Positions 1 through 13,300 of a stretch of 64,000 bases of DNA are shown here, one piece after another (the stretch's first letter is position 1; each line of letters starts with the position of its first letter). The stretch is from assembly GCF_921293095.1 (NCBI RefSeq), contig NC_060252.1:45570881-45634880 (forward strand), given 5' to 3'. The stretch is from Ischnura elegans (lineage: Eukaryota > Arthropoda > Insecta > Odonata > Coenagrionidae). Under the pieces are notes generated by a model. It was not told where the DNA came from, made no database searches, and saw only the letters and a program-made list of their open reading frames with translations. The translations under genes and the position numbers were made by a program.

Positions 1-1560
1 CACGTCGAAGAATGCGAAAGAGGGTAGCAGTCACAAGCATAGTGACACTGGCTACTAATAAAAATTTACATAGGTGCCTCACGTTGCGTCTGAACATTTT
101 GAAGATCTTCCGAAATTGGTGTAACACGTATCCAAAGTGACGAAGGAAAAGGCAATAAGGCTTTTCAAATAAAATAATCGCATTATTTCTGGAAGGAATC
201 ACAAAATCGACGTGCACATGATTTCCTACGACATAAACGCAAAAGGTTGATTAAAAAATTAAACTGTACGGCGATTTGGCATAACTTATGATTCAAGTAA
301 TGCCATTCAATATCTCTTTCAGAAATTTTATCATTCGGAATACGTGAGAGATAACCGCGATGTTGACGTACGCACCTAATTTTCGGGCTTCATTTGTTTG
401 TTTGTGGGACGACTTCCATTGGATGCGGTGGAGGGAGCACTCTGCAATAGCTGCCGCGGCGCCACGACTTGAAAGTTTAACGTGGGCGTGGCTTGTCTGT
501 CTTCTTCGCCCCCCGGATCTCAATCCAGGCATTATAGGATAACACCCGTAAATTGCATTTATAAAACTCTCTTCACCGAAATTCTATTAAATTCAGCATG
601 AGTTTCATTTTCGGGATACTCAACTTTATATAAATCAAAACTTTAAGAGATGACTTCGTCGTACTGAAATTCAAAAATAATTACGGCATTCAGCGGTGAA
701 CGCTGGTTGCAGGTAGAGGTATTTGTGCAATAAGTACGCACGTTCTTTCCTTCAATGGTGATGCTTACCACAAAATTTTACCACTGAGAATGTTTCCTAC
801 TTCTCTCCAACTTGAGCATTAGCTTAATGGTGACAAACCATGATCCTCTTCTTAGAAGCAAAGAGCACCGTATAATGAACCAGATGGCACTTTGCATCAC
901 ACTATACTTGCTTATATTCACTTAATTTTTATCACTTAAAAGTTAGGATGGATGGGCCCTAATAACATGTATACATGCAATGAGTGAAGACTGATACATC
1001 TCAGAGACTATCCCAGCCGGTGTGAATGTCTGATGCTAATTATTCATGAATAGCTTCTCATAATTAGGAGGAGCTAAGTACTTCAGCTGTGTTTTCAGGA
1101 CCAATATTTTGTCTTAGCAGTACTTCTACTTTTCACATGCAATCTAAGGGTTTAACATCTTGATCCAGCTTTTGGGCTGACTTCTTCCAGTTATGCTATC
1201 ACCTTTTCCCAAAGAAATACAATCGAGCCTCAGTAATTTGTCGTTTGATTGACCATTGAACTACCCAATTTTTGCTTAATGTAGCCCCACACCATTCCCC
1301 CCAAATATTCCCGTGTTTTCATCCTTGCTACTCTTACCCACCTCAAAATAAGAAACATTTTAATAAAATGGCCATTAAAGCTGCACAGAGAATGACAAAA
1401 AACAGGTGTAGATAAAGCTAAAAAATTATCATGAATGGATTATTTGTTTTGTCCCTCTTCTTTATGAAAGGTAATTGAAGCTCTACTGTACCCACACAAA
1501 ATCAGAGATATATTTCTGCAACCTACAAAGAGGATTAAAGTAGAGTATAATGTGTTTTAA
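1..1560. other. No gene recognised (left edge)
   Basis: AT-rich sequence with only short open frames on both strands that lack domain similarity or sensible splice sites. The block near 420-530 is somewhat richer in GC but gives no protein I recognise. It could be intergenic DNA or an intron of a gene lying to the left. Confidence 0.5.
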
Positions 1561-1570
1561 AAAAATAAGA

Positions 1571-1740
1571 TGGCTTAACATCCCATTCTACATACTACGT
1601 GCAACACTTGAAATGCCCACCACAAAAGTCAAGCAGGGATCAGTCAGCATCTGAAAATTCTCTGCCACCACCAAGATTTGGACCTGGATCCAGAGGGTGG
1701 GAATCCAGCACTCTGGCCATCATGCCAACCTGATTCCCTT
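1571..1740. repeat. Dispersed repeat, second copy near 59.8 kb
   Basis: Begins with GGCTTAACATCCCAT and continues through a stretch resembling 'ctctgccaccaccaag...gacctggatccagaggg'. A diverged copy in the same orientation lies at about 59,748-59,890 (CTTAACATCCCATCTGCC ... GACCTGCATCCACAGGG). Two diverged copies in 64 kb indicate a genomic repeat family. I cannot assign its class. Confidence 0.5.
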
Positions 1741-1905
1741 GCAAAATTGTTATCATACATCCCAACTGACGGAATATCCTCCAAACAAGGAAAAACTTCA
1801 GCAGATATGTAAGAGCCAGCTGGAATATGCAAAACTTTACACAGAAGAATGAAGATAAACTACAATCCAAATCTCTTTCAAGAGAGGAATTTATAGATGA
1901 AAGGT

Positions 1906-2516
1906 CATGGTTCCCACCCAAACTGAAATATAAAATTCACGGTTTTTTCCAGGTTTTCACGGTCTAGATGTCGTCAAATTCACGGTTTTTAGATAAACAA
2001 TTTTAGGCAGAAATATTGATCGCGTAACGATCATCGGCCGTAGTTAACTAAAAATTTTACAAACACGACAAACGCCGTGAATGCAGCAATGAAAGTGCTA
2101 TCTCTCCTGACGTCGCTAGCAAAATTCAGCTCCGGCTTAAGTTTGTGAGCGGGAAAATGGAGGGACCAGGGTGCCAGGGAAATTAAGAAGTGTTTGAATT
2201 TTCACCAGGGTTAATGAACAATTTGGTTCCCAGTCTTCCAGCTTTGGTACAGGCTTAAGGTCAATGTGTCATCACGGCACACAGACCAACAATTGCGCTT
2301 GGAGACATACACGTGCAGATAAATGCGTGGACAGTGTCTGCGCATGACTGACCTTGAAACATGATCGACATTTCAATTTTTCTTTTGCTCTTTCAATCGT
2401 AGTTCTAAAATCAAGTTTGAGAGATTTTTAAGGTTAAATGACGAAATCCACGGCTTTTTCGTGGTAGAAGAAATTCACGGCTTATTCACGGTTTTCACGG
2501 TTGAGTGGGAACCCTG
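1906..2516. mobile_element. hAT-like non-autonomous element (possible)
   Basis: A 611-bp block whose ends are roughly inverted: GGTTCCCACCC on the left and GAGTGGGAACCCTG on the right, which read inward as (C)AGGGTTCCCA, a common hAT terminus. TTCACGG is iterated inside both ends. The 8-bp flanks (TGAAAGGT and AAGGTGTG) are not a clean duplication, so this is tentative. There is no transposase frame. Confidence 0.4.
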
Positions 2517-5259
2517 AAGGTGTGACATAAATATGATGGATACAGACAGGTACACGAAATAGATAATTTGAACTTCAAAGAAACTAGCAAAAGCAAAGGC
2601 ACATTCCAAAAGAAAATATGAAAGGTAAACAGGAAAAGGCAAGGTAGAGGACTGGTGATATGCAGATACTGTAGTAAGTCTTAATGGGCTGTAATCCCAG
2701 AGATGTTAAAGCTGTGCATCTGTAGTATGGCTAGCTGGAAATTAAGATCTTAATCACAGAATCATTATCAGTCACCAGAGAATAGGAAGAAGGGAGAGAG
2801 GTTATGCTTCAGGGAAAGACTGCAGGAAGGTAGAAGGAAAAGGAGTGAAGATGTAATGAATTGGCGGAAGAAATACCACTGATGTTAAAGATTGTGACAA
2901 TGGAATTCCCAGGGAACATTTTTCACTTCCCCTAACATCTTCTCAAAGCAGAAACACAATCGGAAAGCAAGGAAAATGCTAAGTTGAGAAAACACACTTA
3001 TCATATTTCTCTGAATATAGTCCCTCCCCCTAATTTTGAGAATTTTTTTTTAATTCATAGGAATATAGTTCCCCCTTTACTTTTACCACAGGCATTTTTG
3101 GAAAAAAGGGGGGACTATATTCAGATAAATACGGTATAACCAAATTATGATACTAAAAATTGATCTTTTCCAACATATAGGGTGCATCATGCCACTGACT
3201 GATTCTTCCACCTTCTCCCTCATCCAATTCTCTCCCTCCTTTAATCTAATTTCCCTCTGACCTTTGAATAGTTTCCACTCCACTCCTTTTCTACACTTTC
3301 ACATCCATCATGCCCCTATCTACTTCGTTCTTCTTCCCTTGCAACCACAGCGATTGTGATTCGTAAATATAGCTGTACCGAATGCAGACCCCACGTCCCC
3401 GAGGATCCAGCATTTGAAGACAATGTCTTATAACCATGCATTACCAGTAGTTTTCATTGCAATCATTGGTAACAATGAGCATTTTAAGAATCCTTTTTTC
3501 TTGACTCTGGGTGGCAAACCTTAACCACCCTTGCATGTTCTCTTTTCCAGGCAACATAGCCTTTTCTGTCTTGAAAATGTGGGTGGTAAGGGGAAAATAA
3601 AGATTGATAGTGGGAAAACTTGTGGGAAACACCTCTACTTGCCGACTCACTCATCCTCTGTAAGTTGGAAAGATAGGTAGATCCATCACCTCATACATGA
3701 TCTTTCGCCTTGGAAGGGTGTGGCATACACATATGCCACACCCTTCCAAGGAGCAGTTGTGAAAGGGCCAAGTTTATAAGCAGTTGCTATTTACCCATAT
3801 ACCAGTGGTTGTTGACTACTTGCAGCTTTATAAAACAATACTTTAGCAGCTGTACAACTTGTGTTATGCATGAAAGCTTGAGTGTTAAATATGTAAAGCA
3901 AAAATTCACTATGTAATCACTTAATGATTCATGCTCATATAACTGGAATTGTCTCAATTTTAGTACATGAACACACTTCCCCCTTGGCTCGCATTGCATT
4001 TAAAAGGCTAGCACACTCCAATGAACTCCAGAGGTGCACTGGTAGGAGTACGTAATTAACCAGATTAGAACTAACCATGGAATATACATTTATGGGCTGG
4101 AACCTATACAAAGGTAGCCCACTTGATGGTATCACAAGAAAACCATTTTTAGAACGTACATGGGGAACCCTAACAATGACCTCTTCACTAAAAATGTGAT
4201 ACAAAATACATGAACCATAGCAACTTGTCCAATAGGACCTAACCATCTACGGCAGATGTTGAATTGCTATGTGTGTAGCATGGCTCTCAATGTCTCCATT
4301 ATGTGAAATTCTATTCCGAGAACAAAAAGCAGTTTTCAAGAGAAAACCTTATGAACATTGATTGTTTGGATTTTGATAAAAAGCATATGACCTAGGAAAT
4401 AAAAGAATGTGATTAGATACGTCAGGATAGAGTGAGGTGAGATGGAAGAAGAGTGAGTACTACTGGAGCTTTGTAATAGGGTAATATTTAGCAGCAGAGA
4501 GGATCAGCAAGAGTTAGTCTTGGTTTTAATTAGCAAACTGAGTGAGAGATGCTGAGAGGTGGTTAACATTGAGCATGTAAGTGATAGGATTCTGGCTATG
4601 GTAATTTGAGGCATGTCTTACCATCGATGTTGTGATTCAAGTGTTCACGTCAACTAGGAACCACGTTGGAGAAGTAAAAGTAGCATTTGAAAAAGTACAG
4701 GAAACGATTACAGAAACCTGGGTAAAAAAAAGTCATGTGGAACTGGAACGCTGCAGAAGACTGGATGGGAATGAAATCAGAGAAATAATCAGGAATGAGA
4801 ATCACCTACGAGTATGAAGCACAGGAATTCCGCAGAAACAGCAGGCAAATGACAAACACATACTTCAAACATCACTATGGTAGGAAGTACTTGTTGACAA
4901 GTCTCAGGATTACAGTGAAATACCCGAGAGATTACCTCATGGTAAGACAGAAGTTTGAAAAAATTGAAAAACATTCAGCATCTCTTCAGTGGATGTAAAT
5001 TCATGCAAAAAATCTAGAGCTACACAGATTTAAAGCAATTTAGAAAGGCATTGCAGTAATGAAGATAAAATTAACAGAGAACTGAATATAACCAGGACCA
5101 ATTCTGGATTAAATTATTCTGAAATAGTGTTTCACTGAGTTTGATGGAAAGATGAGCATACTTAAGAAAATATGTTTTGACAGGAGGGACAGGACACACC
5201 CATCTGGAAAGGCAAAAAAAAAAAAAAAAGGCAGTCCGCTGTTACTCACACTGCTGAAT
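2517..5259. other. No gene recognised
   Basis: AT-rich DNA with no exon-like frame. The stretch 4,430-5,260 is purine-rich on the plus strand and may be the decayed upstream part of the LINE remnant that becomes recognisable from about 5,260. A perfect palindrome lies at 3,708-3,751. Confidence 0.45.
3708..3751. repeat. Perfect 20-bp-arm palindrome
   Basis: Arms CCTTGGAAGGGTGTGGCATA and its exact reverse complement are separated by four bases (CACA). It would form a strong hairpin. No gene lies nearby. It may be the remnant of a foldback element or a recent snap-back event. Confidence 0.85.
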
Positions 5260-5870
5260 TTGTACGCCAACTAGATAAAGGAAAATGAGGAAGAGCTTGA
5301 CATGAATAGTTTAATTAGATGGATTGCCATTCAAGTAGATAAGGTTGAAATATCCGGAATTGATGTCTGTTGGCTAAAGGTATTCAGGCACTCATTGATT
5401 TACGTAAACAAAGAGAGAAATCTGGCATGAAGAATGATCACAAAAAGAATTAATCATGCAGCATTAAGACACTCGTACAAATGTGAGACCAGGTAGGCTG
5501 AGTGATTGATACCAAACGAAGCGATCTATAGGATAGCAACATGGATGCTGAGGAAGTTAGATAAAGAGAAGCTGGAAGCATTTGAGATGTGGAAATGGAA
5601 GATTCAGAATGTGAAAAGGGTTGTGAGAATGACAATCAAGTATAGACATGGAAGGAGAAAAAAATTCTCTAGAAAGTAAAAAGTAGAGGAACTAGGATAG
5701 AAGAGATGCTGAAAACAATGATGGGCAAGCATTGGAAAGAGAATAATAGAACAGGGCTCATGGATAGAATAAAAAATAACACTTCTTACACTGTATTGTA
5801 GACAAATTTAAGGTGAAATGGGAGGAATGGCTAGTATGATTATCATATTTACCACATAACCTAACATAAA
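5260..5870 (+). mobile_element. Decayed LINE (endonuclease/reverse-transcriptase type), 3' part
   Basis: Plus-strand conceptual translation, interrupted by stops, gives patches typical of the region after the RT domain in arthropod endonuclease/RT LINEs. One resembles the '...VDKVEISGIDVCWLKVF' segment that is usually followed by YLGS. Later comes LEAFEMWKWKIQNVKR, usually LEAFEMWCWRRMLKI in intact copies. Frameshifts and stops make it a pseudogene. A relative lies on the opposite strand at about 31.5-33.1 kb. Confidence 0.5.
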
Positions 5871-7796
5871 CAAGTAGAGAACCAGCAATAACAATTCACA
5901 ATGGTTCCATTATATCAAAGCTATTTTCACAAATACTAACAAAACTCAAAATTAATACACCAAGTAAGCAAGCCTTCAATTTGCTAAGATATAATTAATA
6001 CAATAAAATGTGTGATATAAGCATTAATAGATCAATGAGTAAAATTGGTATAAATTTTTATTTTAAGCTTGGCATGTGATGTGAGGTGTTTATCACAATA
6101 ATTCACAGTTGATTAAAAATTGAACTACATTCTCAGAACCACTGGGCACTGTAGTTGTTAAGTAATGTAAGTTAGGAATGATAGTGTTCAATACAATTGA
6201 GTTGTGAGTGCTGAGCTAAAAAAACTTCTATAAATTAGCAAAAACTTATCACTACTTCTTCATGAGAGCGCTCCAACTAACTGAACTATTTGAATGCCAA
6301 AGCCATCAAGTCTCTGAAACATATACATATAAAGTCCATAAATAATTTCCCCACAATCAACAACACATTGCTCAAGGTTCAAATTGCTACCCCAGGAAAA
6401 GAACTTCCTAGGCATTTTTTAATGAAGTCAACCCTTGCTAATGACAGCATGAAAACATCAAATGGATGGTAAGATTTATAGAAAACTTTGCCAAAACGCA
6501 ATTAACAGGTATGAAATAGATTATGCAAAAAATTGTAGGATTGTCAAGATGGATAGCACATGATCGATCATACTACTCAGCTTTAAGGAAGAGTAACAAT
6601 GTCTGACCTATTTGGCCAATAATAGATAACCTTATCAATAAATGCTTTGACTAGCAAACATAAAATATATGTAGTGAAGAAAATTTATTTTCCACGAGTA
6701 TTACTGCACAAAATTACAAATATTAATTAGCCACAGGTTAAAAAGCTCTTTACTTTGATACAATTTGTGGTGACCAAACAGCAGTAAATTTTTGCAATCA
6801 AAAAATTTGAAGGGTGTAAGGATTTAGCACATACCTACCACTCAAATCACAATTTTCACACTGGTCACTTCATCAATCACTATACACAACCTTGAACCTT
6901 CATATCAGACAGTAGGACAATAGCAGTATTGTGAGATTGAAGGTTTGTATTTCTTCAGAAAATAACACTACCATGTGATGCTGACAAAAGTTCGGTGCAT
7001 GAGTTTCAGCACATGTCGCACACAGCCGCTTAGCCAAGCAATATTAAGTTCCAACAATACACGTGGGATCAAAAAATTAGCCAGATCATACTCACTGATT
7101 CCATTCCATGAAATGTTTAAATAAATAACAAATAACATGTACATGCTAACTGGAGAATGGAAACATATGAGCAAGGCTGAATTTACTCATTATGTAGCCA
7201 TACCAGTAGAACAATTAGGGCTTGCCTTAAAACAATCACAAGTCTGTGATATATGGCAATAATTCTCAAACAAAGGAATTGCACAAGTTTGCCATCTTCC
7301 TGATAAAAAAATAAAATTGTTGCAGAGAAAATCAAGCGTATATAACAGACCGGTATCGCTTTGAAGACATACATATAAATAATAATAATAGATCAGGACA
7401 CTATTCTCATTTCCCAAAATAAATTTTGGAATAAGAGGGATTTTTGGCTGACAAATTTCTTAAAAAAACCATAACAATATTTTACAAACCCCAAGGGGCA
7501 GTATAATGCAAGTGTATTAAGTCCTGAAAACATACAAAATTTTGCTTCATCACTCTAAAAATGCTTCTACAGACATTGAAACTTTAAAAGATTATAAAAA
7601 CAGGTATAGGACATGAAAAATGTAGAAGAGCTGTACATGGTAAAAAAAAACATGGATGGCCTTCGTGCAAACTGCCATTGAACACAAAAATGGGTTTAAA
7701 ATGTCTGTCAGTCAGTAGAAAAAATATCCATCTAAAAGTTTTCAGTACTTATCACAGTAAAACAGCATCATACGATGTTACGACATCACCCCACAT
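5871..7796. other. Downstream flank and probable 3' UTR side of cyclin A; no gene
   Basis: AT-rich sequence on the 3' side of the minus-strand cyclin A gene. It presumably contains the cyclin A 3' UTR. I did not find a convincing single polyadenylation signal close to the stop: TTTATT on the plus strand (AATAAA on the minus) occurs near 6,677 but is over 1 kb away. No other coding pattern was seen. Confidence 0.4.
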
Positions 7797-7843
7797 TCAG
7801 TGGTACGTAAAATTGTACAAAAAATCTATTGCAGAGCAGGATG

Positions 7844-9571
7844 TCAGCAAGGCAATGGCAGAGGAGTCAGAAGAGAAACACTGTGCCACCTAAAATAAAA
7901 AATTGACAGATAAAGTTACAACGTAGAAGACCCTCAATTCGGAAATACTCCCACTAATCTTAGAAATACTCACTTTGCCACCTTGTATTTGTCATAAACA
8001 GCCTTCTGTGGGTACTTAGGCGCCTTTGTAAAAGTTTCATGCAGGCAGGTTAAGCAAGTTTTGAATTCATCAACAACATAACCAGTCGTCAACTCCAATT
8101 CCTCATCCCATAACTTCATCCCAAAATTATGCCTTGCTATTGCAATAGCAGAGCATGCTATCTCAGAGGGTAAAAATTTTAAAAATGGGTCTCCTTCAAG
8201 AAGAGTCAATTCACTCAGGTACTGAAACGCAAGGAAAAAAAATTTGAGTACAACCTCACCTTCAGCACATCGAACATATCACAATCTCAACCTCACTAAA
8301 CCAACCATTGCCAAAGATTTAACATTATCAGTGGCCTGAGTTTCCAAACAGTATTTTTTAATGAAACAGAGAGCTGTAGGCACAGATAAATCGAAACAGA
8401 GAACTTTAAGCATTAGATTCTCCATTTTCAAAACTTGCGCCTTGGAATAAGTGTCGTCAGTGAGGTAAACGAATTCCGAGAGCTCAGGAGGATATATCTC
8501 TTCATATTTCCTGCAAATTAAACGTCTTCATGAGATAAATAATCGGAGAAAAGATATCAGAATCCATCCAATATACTCACGCCGCAATGAACATAGCAGC
8601 AGTTCCCACCAACTGAAGATTAGCTTTCACGACAGACATGAAGCTGAGGAACCTGTCAATGTAAGAAACTGCTAAGTATAAGGTCTCGGGGTCCATTTTG
8701 TACTCTTCTGTAACTTCCACCAACCAGTCTACCAAGATAGACCTCATTGAAAAATTTATGTCAGGCTGCTTCTTCATATACCCAGCTTTGGGCCTTCGCA
8801 CCACCTGCATCGAAGAAACATAAACGTCATTTCATGATCTACCGGATAAGCATACAATGGTGGAAGTATACATACCTCTATTTGCCGCAGGTGCATATGT
8901 ATTTCATGCTTGTATTCCTCCACATAAAATAGGCAATCTGGCTTACTTTTCTCCACAGCGTTATCCAGAGACTTATCAATACGCATAGGAGAATACTGCT
9001 CACCCTCGGACATCGGCTCCTCCCCTTTGGAAGTCGATAAGATTTGGTCTTCAAAGACATTTTTCTCTTTTCCAATCACATCAATTTCACTTTTCAAGGA
9101 TGCAGTAGACCTCGTGGAAGTAGATGCCACAGATACCTTCAGAGAAGGTTTTAATTCTAACGTAGTTTTTTGAGGTGGATCTTCGCGTACCTTGACAGGT
9201 GCTTTACGTTGGTGAAAGGGAAGCTTGGACTTGAGGCACGCATTTTCACCTCCCAAACTCTGTAACGGCTAACAACAAATACATAAGACAATGCTTTACC
9301 GAGACACTAATTAAGAATCCATTTTACGACATCAATTACATGATAGTAAAGGCAAAGAGAACCATTCATCATGACTAAATGCCTTGAGGTCAAATTTGTA
9401 CACTCCACGTACCTGTTTGCCTTTCTGCGCATTAATGTTATTAGTCGGCAATGAGATTACCCCCAGGGCCGTCCGTTTTGACTCTAGCGATACATTACTA
9501 ACTTGTTTCTTCAGTCTACGTCCACCAATGCCTCTATTTTCTTGGTCTTCGTGGATTTGAAACGAAGCCAT
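7844..9571 (-). CDS. CycA: Cyclin A (complete, six exons, 421 aa)
   Basis: Regulatory subunit of CDK1/CDK2 for S phase and entry to mitosis, acting in the nucleus. Minus-strand exons: 9413-9571, 8876-9259, 8581-8804, 8306-8510, 7974-8221 and 7844-7889. All join in phase with GT-AG introns and total 422 codons including TGA. Residues 33-40 (RTALGVIS) fit a destruction box (RxxL) for APC/C. The N-terminal cyclin box starts near residue 190 (GYMKKQPDI), with [11 protein letters not shown] at 201-211. This corresponds to the MRAIL hydrophobic patch that docks RxL substrates, here with Ser for Ala. Later landmarks are [16 protein letters not shown] and [14 protein letters not shown]. The C-terminal cyclin fold runs from [19 protein letters not shown] to [15 protein letters not shown]. 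The last exon gives [10 protein letters not shown], matching the usual KYHGVSLLNP tail. One intron starts GTTGGT, a weak donor (after 8306). Cyclin B is excluded by the sequence of the cyclin box. Confidence 0.95.
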
Positions 9572-10306
9572 TGGTCTCCTTCGAGGACAATCAACAAATT
9601 ACTACAATAATTGGAACTGAATGAATGTAATCTATGGAATACTAAGTACCCATAGACTTACTACCACGTGCTAAGAACAACTTGCGAAATTAATGCATTC
9701 AAGACGAACAATCGATTCGAATGCGGGCAGCTTCCTACACCTGACTCCCCAAAAACGTTACTGTCAGTTGAACCACCGCTCCATTACAAATGGACCAATG
9801 GTATACGAAAGCGGTATCACGTGACCTACATCATGAGGAGTTTTACGTACATTTTAATTTATATTTATAATCAGCTTTATCATTAACTTATTTATATTTA
9901 TTTATAACATATTCATGACTTTTTCTTTAATCAAAAATTTTAACACCTTTTAAATTGTATTAAACATCAGTGGAAGTGGTGACTATTGCAGACAGATTTG
10001 TTTTTGTTTACCTGGCTGCAAGGTGCTGCAAGGTGCCGGCGAATTTAGGGATTTGAGGAATTATTATTTTGAAGTGTTTGGCTATTGAAAGTTTAGGATT
10101 ATTGCGGTGAAATTTTATTGCAATGCGAATGTTATAAGATTCGGCATTGGTAAATAACTGTGGATCACGGATGCTAGTGGTATTAATCGTCGTGGACCTT
10201 GCATGTGGGAACTAGACATGCCATAATCCACTCCGTTTAATCAGGGAAATATTCTTTGAATAATTTCCCATTGTTGTTCATTTTATCTTATTAGCGAGTA
10301 GCAGAG
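9572..10306. promoter_or_regulatory. Divergent promoter region shared by cyclin A and EXOSC8
   Basis: The 735 bp between the two start codons must hold both promoters and both 5' UTRs. A CCAAT box lies at 9,795-9,799 and a palindromic E-box TCACGTGA at 9,817-9,824. CCAAT boxes are usual in cell-cycle promoters, and CACGTG is bound by bHLH-zip factors such as USF or Myc/Max. I see no convincing TATA box placed for either gene. A CACGTG also occurs at about 9,665. Function is inferred from position and motifs. Confidence 0.55.
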
Positions 10307-13300
10307 ATGGCTCTTCAGTACAAGTAAGATTTTTTTATGGCAAACGCTCTTCGGGTTCCTTAGAACCGTGTTTTCATGTGAAGAGAATTAAGATTATTTG
10401 ACATTGACTACTTTTCAGAACGATCCATCCTGTGAAATATCTTCGTGACTTTCTGGTAAGTGAAGCACATTTTGCATCTTCCATTGTTCGGCAGTTGGGT
10501 GTAATTCTTTATTATGGCTTCAGGCACATAATGTTAGACCAGATGGAAGAACACTTCATAAATTTCGCCCAATGGCGCTTAACATTAAGTCCATAAGTTC
10601 AGCAGATGGTTCAGCGTTAGTGAAAATTGGGAACACCTCTGTTATGTGTGGTATCAAAGCGGTAGGTAGATTTGTTGGTGAATTGATACGTCTCTTACTC
10701 TGTCAGGAATTTTCAACAAATTTTGATCCACTTACTAGGAACTTGCCACCCCAAGAGCCGAGGAGCCAGATCGTGGATATATTGTTCCCAATGTTGAACT
10801 TTCACCTCTTAGTTCTTCCAAATTCAGACCGGGCCCACCGAGTGAAGAGGCTCAAGTTGCCAGTCAGTTTGTGTTTGATGTTTTGTCCAACTCCTGTTGT
10901 TTAGATACCAGGTATGTTTAGTTATACGGTATATCACCTAATGCGTGAACGACATTTAGGTTTGCTTTTTGTTACACTAAGAAATTTCGAATGCACGATC
11001 CACCTTAATTTCTACATTCCGTGTCTGTGTTTTAGGAATCTTTGCATAGCACCTGATAAACTCGTGTGGGTACTCTATTGTGACCTTATTTGTTTGAATT
11101 ATGATGGAAGTATTTTAGACGCATGCCTTATGGCTTTGATGGCAGCTTTTACTACAGGTAAGATAGATTTTATTTTTGTCTATTGGTATAAGTTCTCCAT
11201 TATAACAGTCACGGCAGTGAGTCTAATTTAATTTAATGCAACCATTTTCAGTTACGCTACCTGATGTTGAGTATGATGCAGAAAAGAGTTCTACAGTCGT
11301 GAAATCCAGGAGAACAGCTTTACAAGTCAATTCAATTCCAATAGCTACAACTCATGCTGTCTTCGATGAGTGAGTTCATAAACAGGTTTAAAATTTGTCT
11401 TGTACTAATTAAGCTGTTAAGTTACAGGATTTTTAAAATAAGACTGGGAATCCTTTAATCTATCGTAGTTACCTAATCAATATCCCTCATTATGTTTTAA
11501 TATCCTTTCCCTCCTTTGAATAATGCTCATATTTTAGTCATCTACACAATATTCTCCTTACCCACCATGTGTATGCAACTTGTGACTGCACTCAAATTTT
11601 CTTGATGTCACTTTCTCTTTGTCAGGGAGTTGGCCTGAATTTCAGGCCAATGTCTTGTTATCAATAACAGACCCTTTATTGGCAACAGGAATCAAAGTAG
11701 CTGACATCTGGTGGCCAATTTCAGAAATGAGACATGGAGGATCGGCCGGTTTGTTTACTAATGCTACAGCCTAGCGGTGTGCGAAACGGATGTGTTTTCA
11801 GCAATTTTGTGAAGCGAATACTGATGTATATGGTAAATCTCAGTTGTGAATAATGGATGAAGTAATTTTCTCCACATCTGACGTTTTGGAGTTCAATAGA
11901 GACATCAAGAGGTCCCTCGTTGAGGGCTATGAGGTGGAATGCTGTAACCTGTCATGGTTGAAGCACTGTTGGAGTATTTGGTTCTTGCAATGGGCTTTAG
12001 CATACAAACAAGCGTTATAAATGGCATGTCACACGAGATACAAGCTTTTCAGAAGAAAATTGGCGCTTCTTTTTCCGTTTTCGTGTGTATTGTTTGACGA
12101 TTTTATCCACCATCATTACAAGAGATATATCATTATTAAAATCATCAAACAATATGATAGGCATCTACTCACATAAGCCATCCGTCCTCAATAATCTATT
12201 CTTCTTAAGGGAATTCGACGTCGGTGTGGTCGTGAGTGGAATTCCCCTTGCATTGGCGTTTTGACTGCTATGTGGAGTCACTCGACTCTCACCGGCTAGC
12301 GAAGATCGATGGAGAAGTGGCGAGACGGGTCGCGCGAGGGTCTCCGTGCCTCGGCCCCGGAATTTTGGCCATTTGGGCAAAGCGACTCGAGAAATCCTTT
12401 AACCCAACGAAGCACGCAGGCCTTAGAAACGTCGGGGTTTCGCACCGCATCGTATTCAGAAGAGCAGGGCCTAGTTATTGAATGAGAAAGAGACAGATGT
12501 TTTAAGGGCCGACCCGGTTTTGACGGGCCCCCGGGCGGAAGATGTCCCGGCGAGTTTGGGAGAAATTACTTGTCTCAAGCAGACTTAGTCCCGGCAATTG
12601 GTGGGTAGTCGGCCGGGAATATTCATATAATTCTCAGTTGTCGCGATTCGAATCATTTCCCCAACCTTAACTTTCCTGGCTTATTGGATATCTGAAAATT
12701 CATTGATAGTTATTGCAAGTTTGTTCAACCTTCTTTCCGTCTGCATCTCATCCTCTGACACCTCCATACTTACGCGAACAATTTTTAAGTAGGCATTAAA
12801 TGATACAATGAAGGTGTCATGCCTTCATATGTTTCTCTATGACCCATTCTTGTTTTTTTTCTTAAATAAAACTAGCATGCTACCTCACTCTTGCCCATTC
12901 TCATGACGTGCTCCCACTTCTTTCCCAAATTAGGGGTGTTGCGGAATCTATGTAGAGAGATAGCTTTTGTCTCACACTGGTCGGTGCAATCATAAACACC
13001 GCACATTTTGTTGCTCATGAACTTTTCCTTCTAAGTTTTTCATCATAATGCCATTGATATTCGGCTAAACGGTATAGTGCTGGCCGGCACGAACAAGCGT
13101 ACTAATGCATCCGATCCTCCATATTCGGCCATGACACCTAATTTAGTGCTGTCACCTGGATTCCCTTCCAGATGCAATTGTCAATAAGAACAATGACGCT
13201 TTCAATAAGAACATAAAACTCTGGTATTCGCTGGTTATCGTTCCACACAAACAAACGTACTAAAGTGGGCGATCCTCCCTATTCGGCCATGACACCTAAC

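Noticed and set aside
7797-7889. A 31-codon reading of the last cyclin A exon ending at 7,797
   Set aside because: It needs exon 5 to end in phase 0, but the GTGAGT donor leaves two bases. The correct phase gives [10 protein letters not shown] and a stop at 7,844, matching the conserved cyclin A tail.
10572-10904. A 110-codon continuous frame across the EXOSC8 exon 3/intron 3 boundary
   Set aside because: Only the first 30 codons are EXOSC8; the remainder is intron and exon 4 read in the wrong frame.
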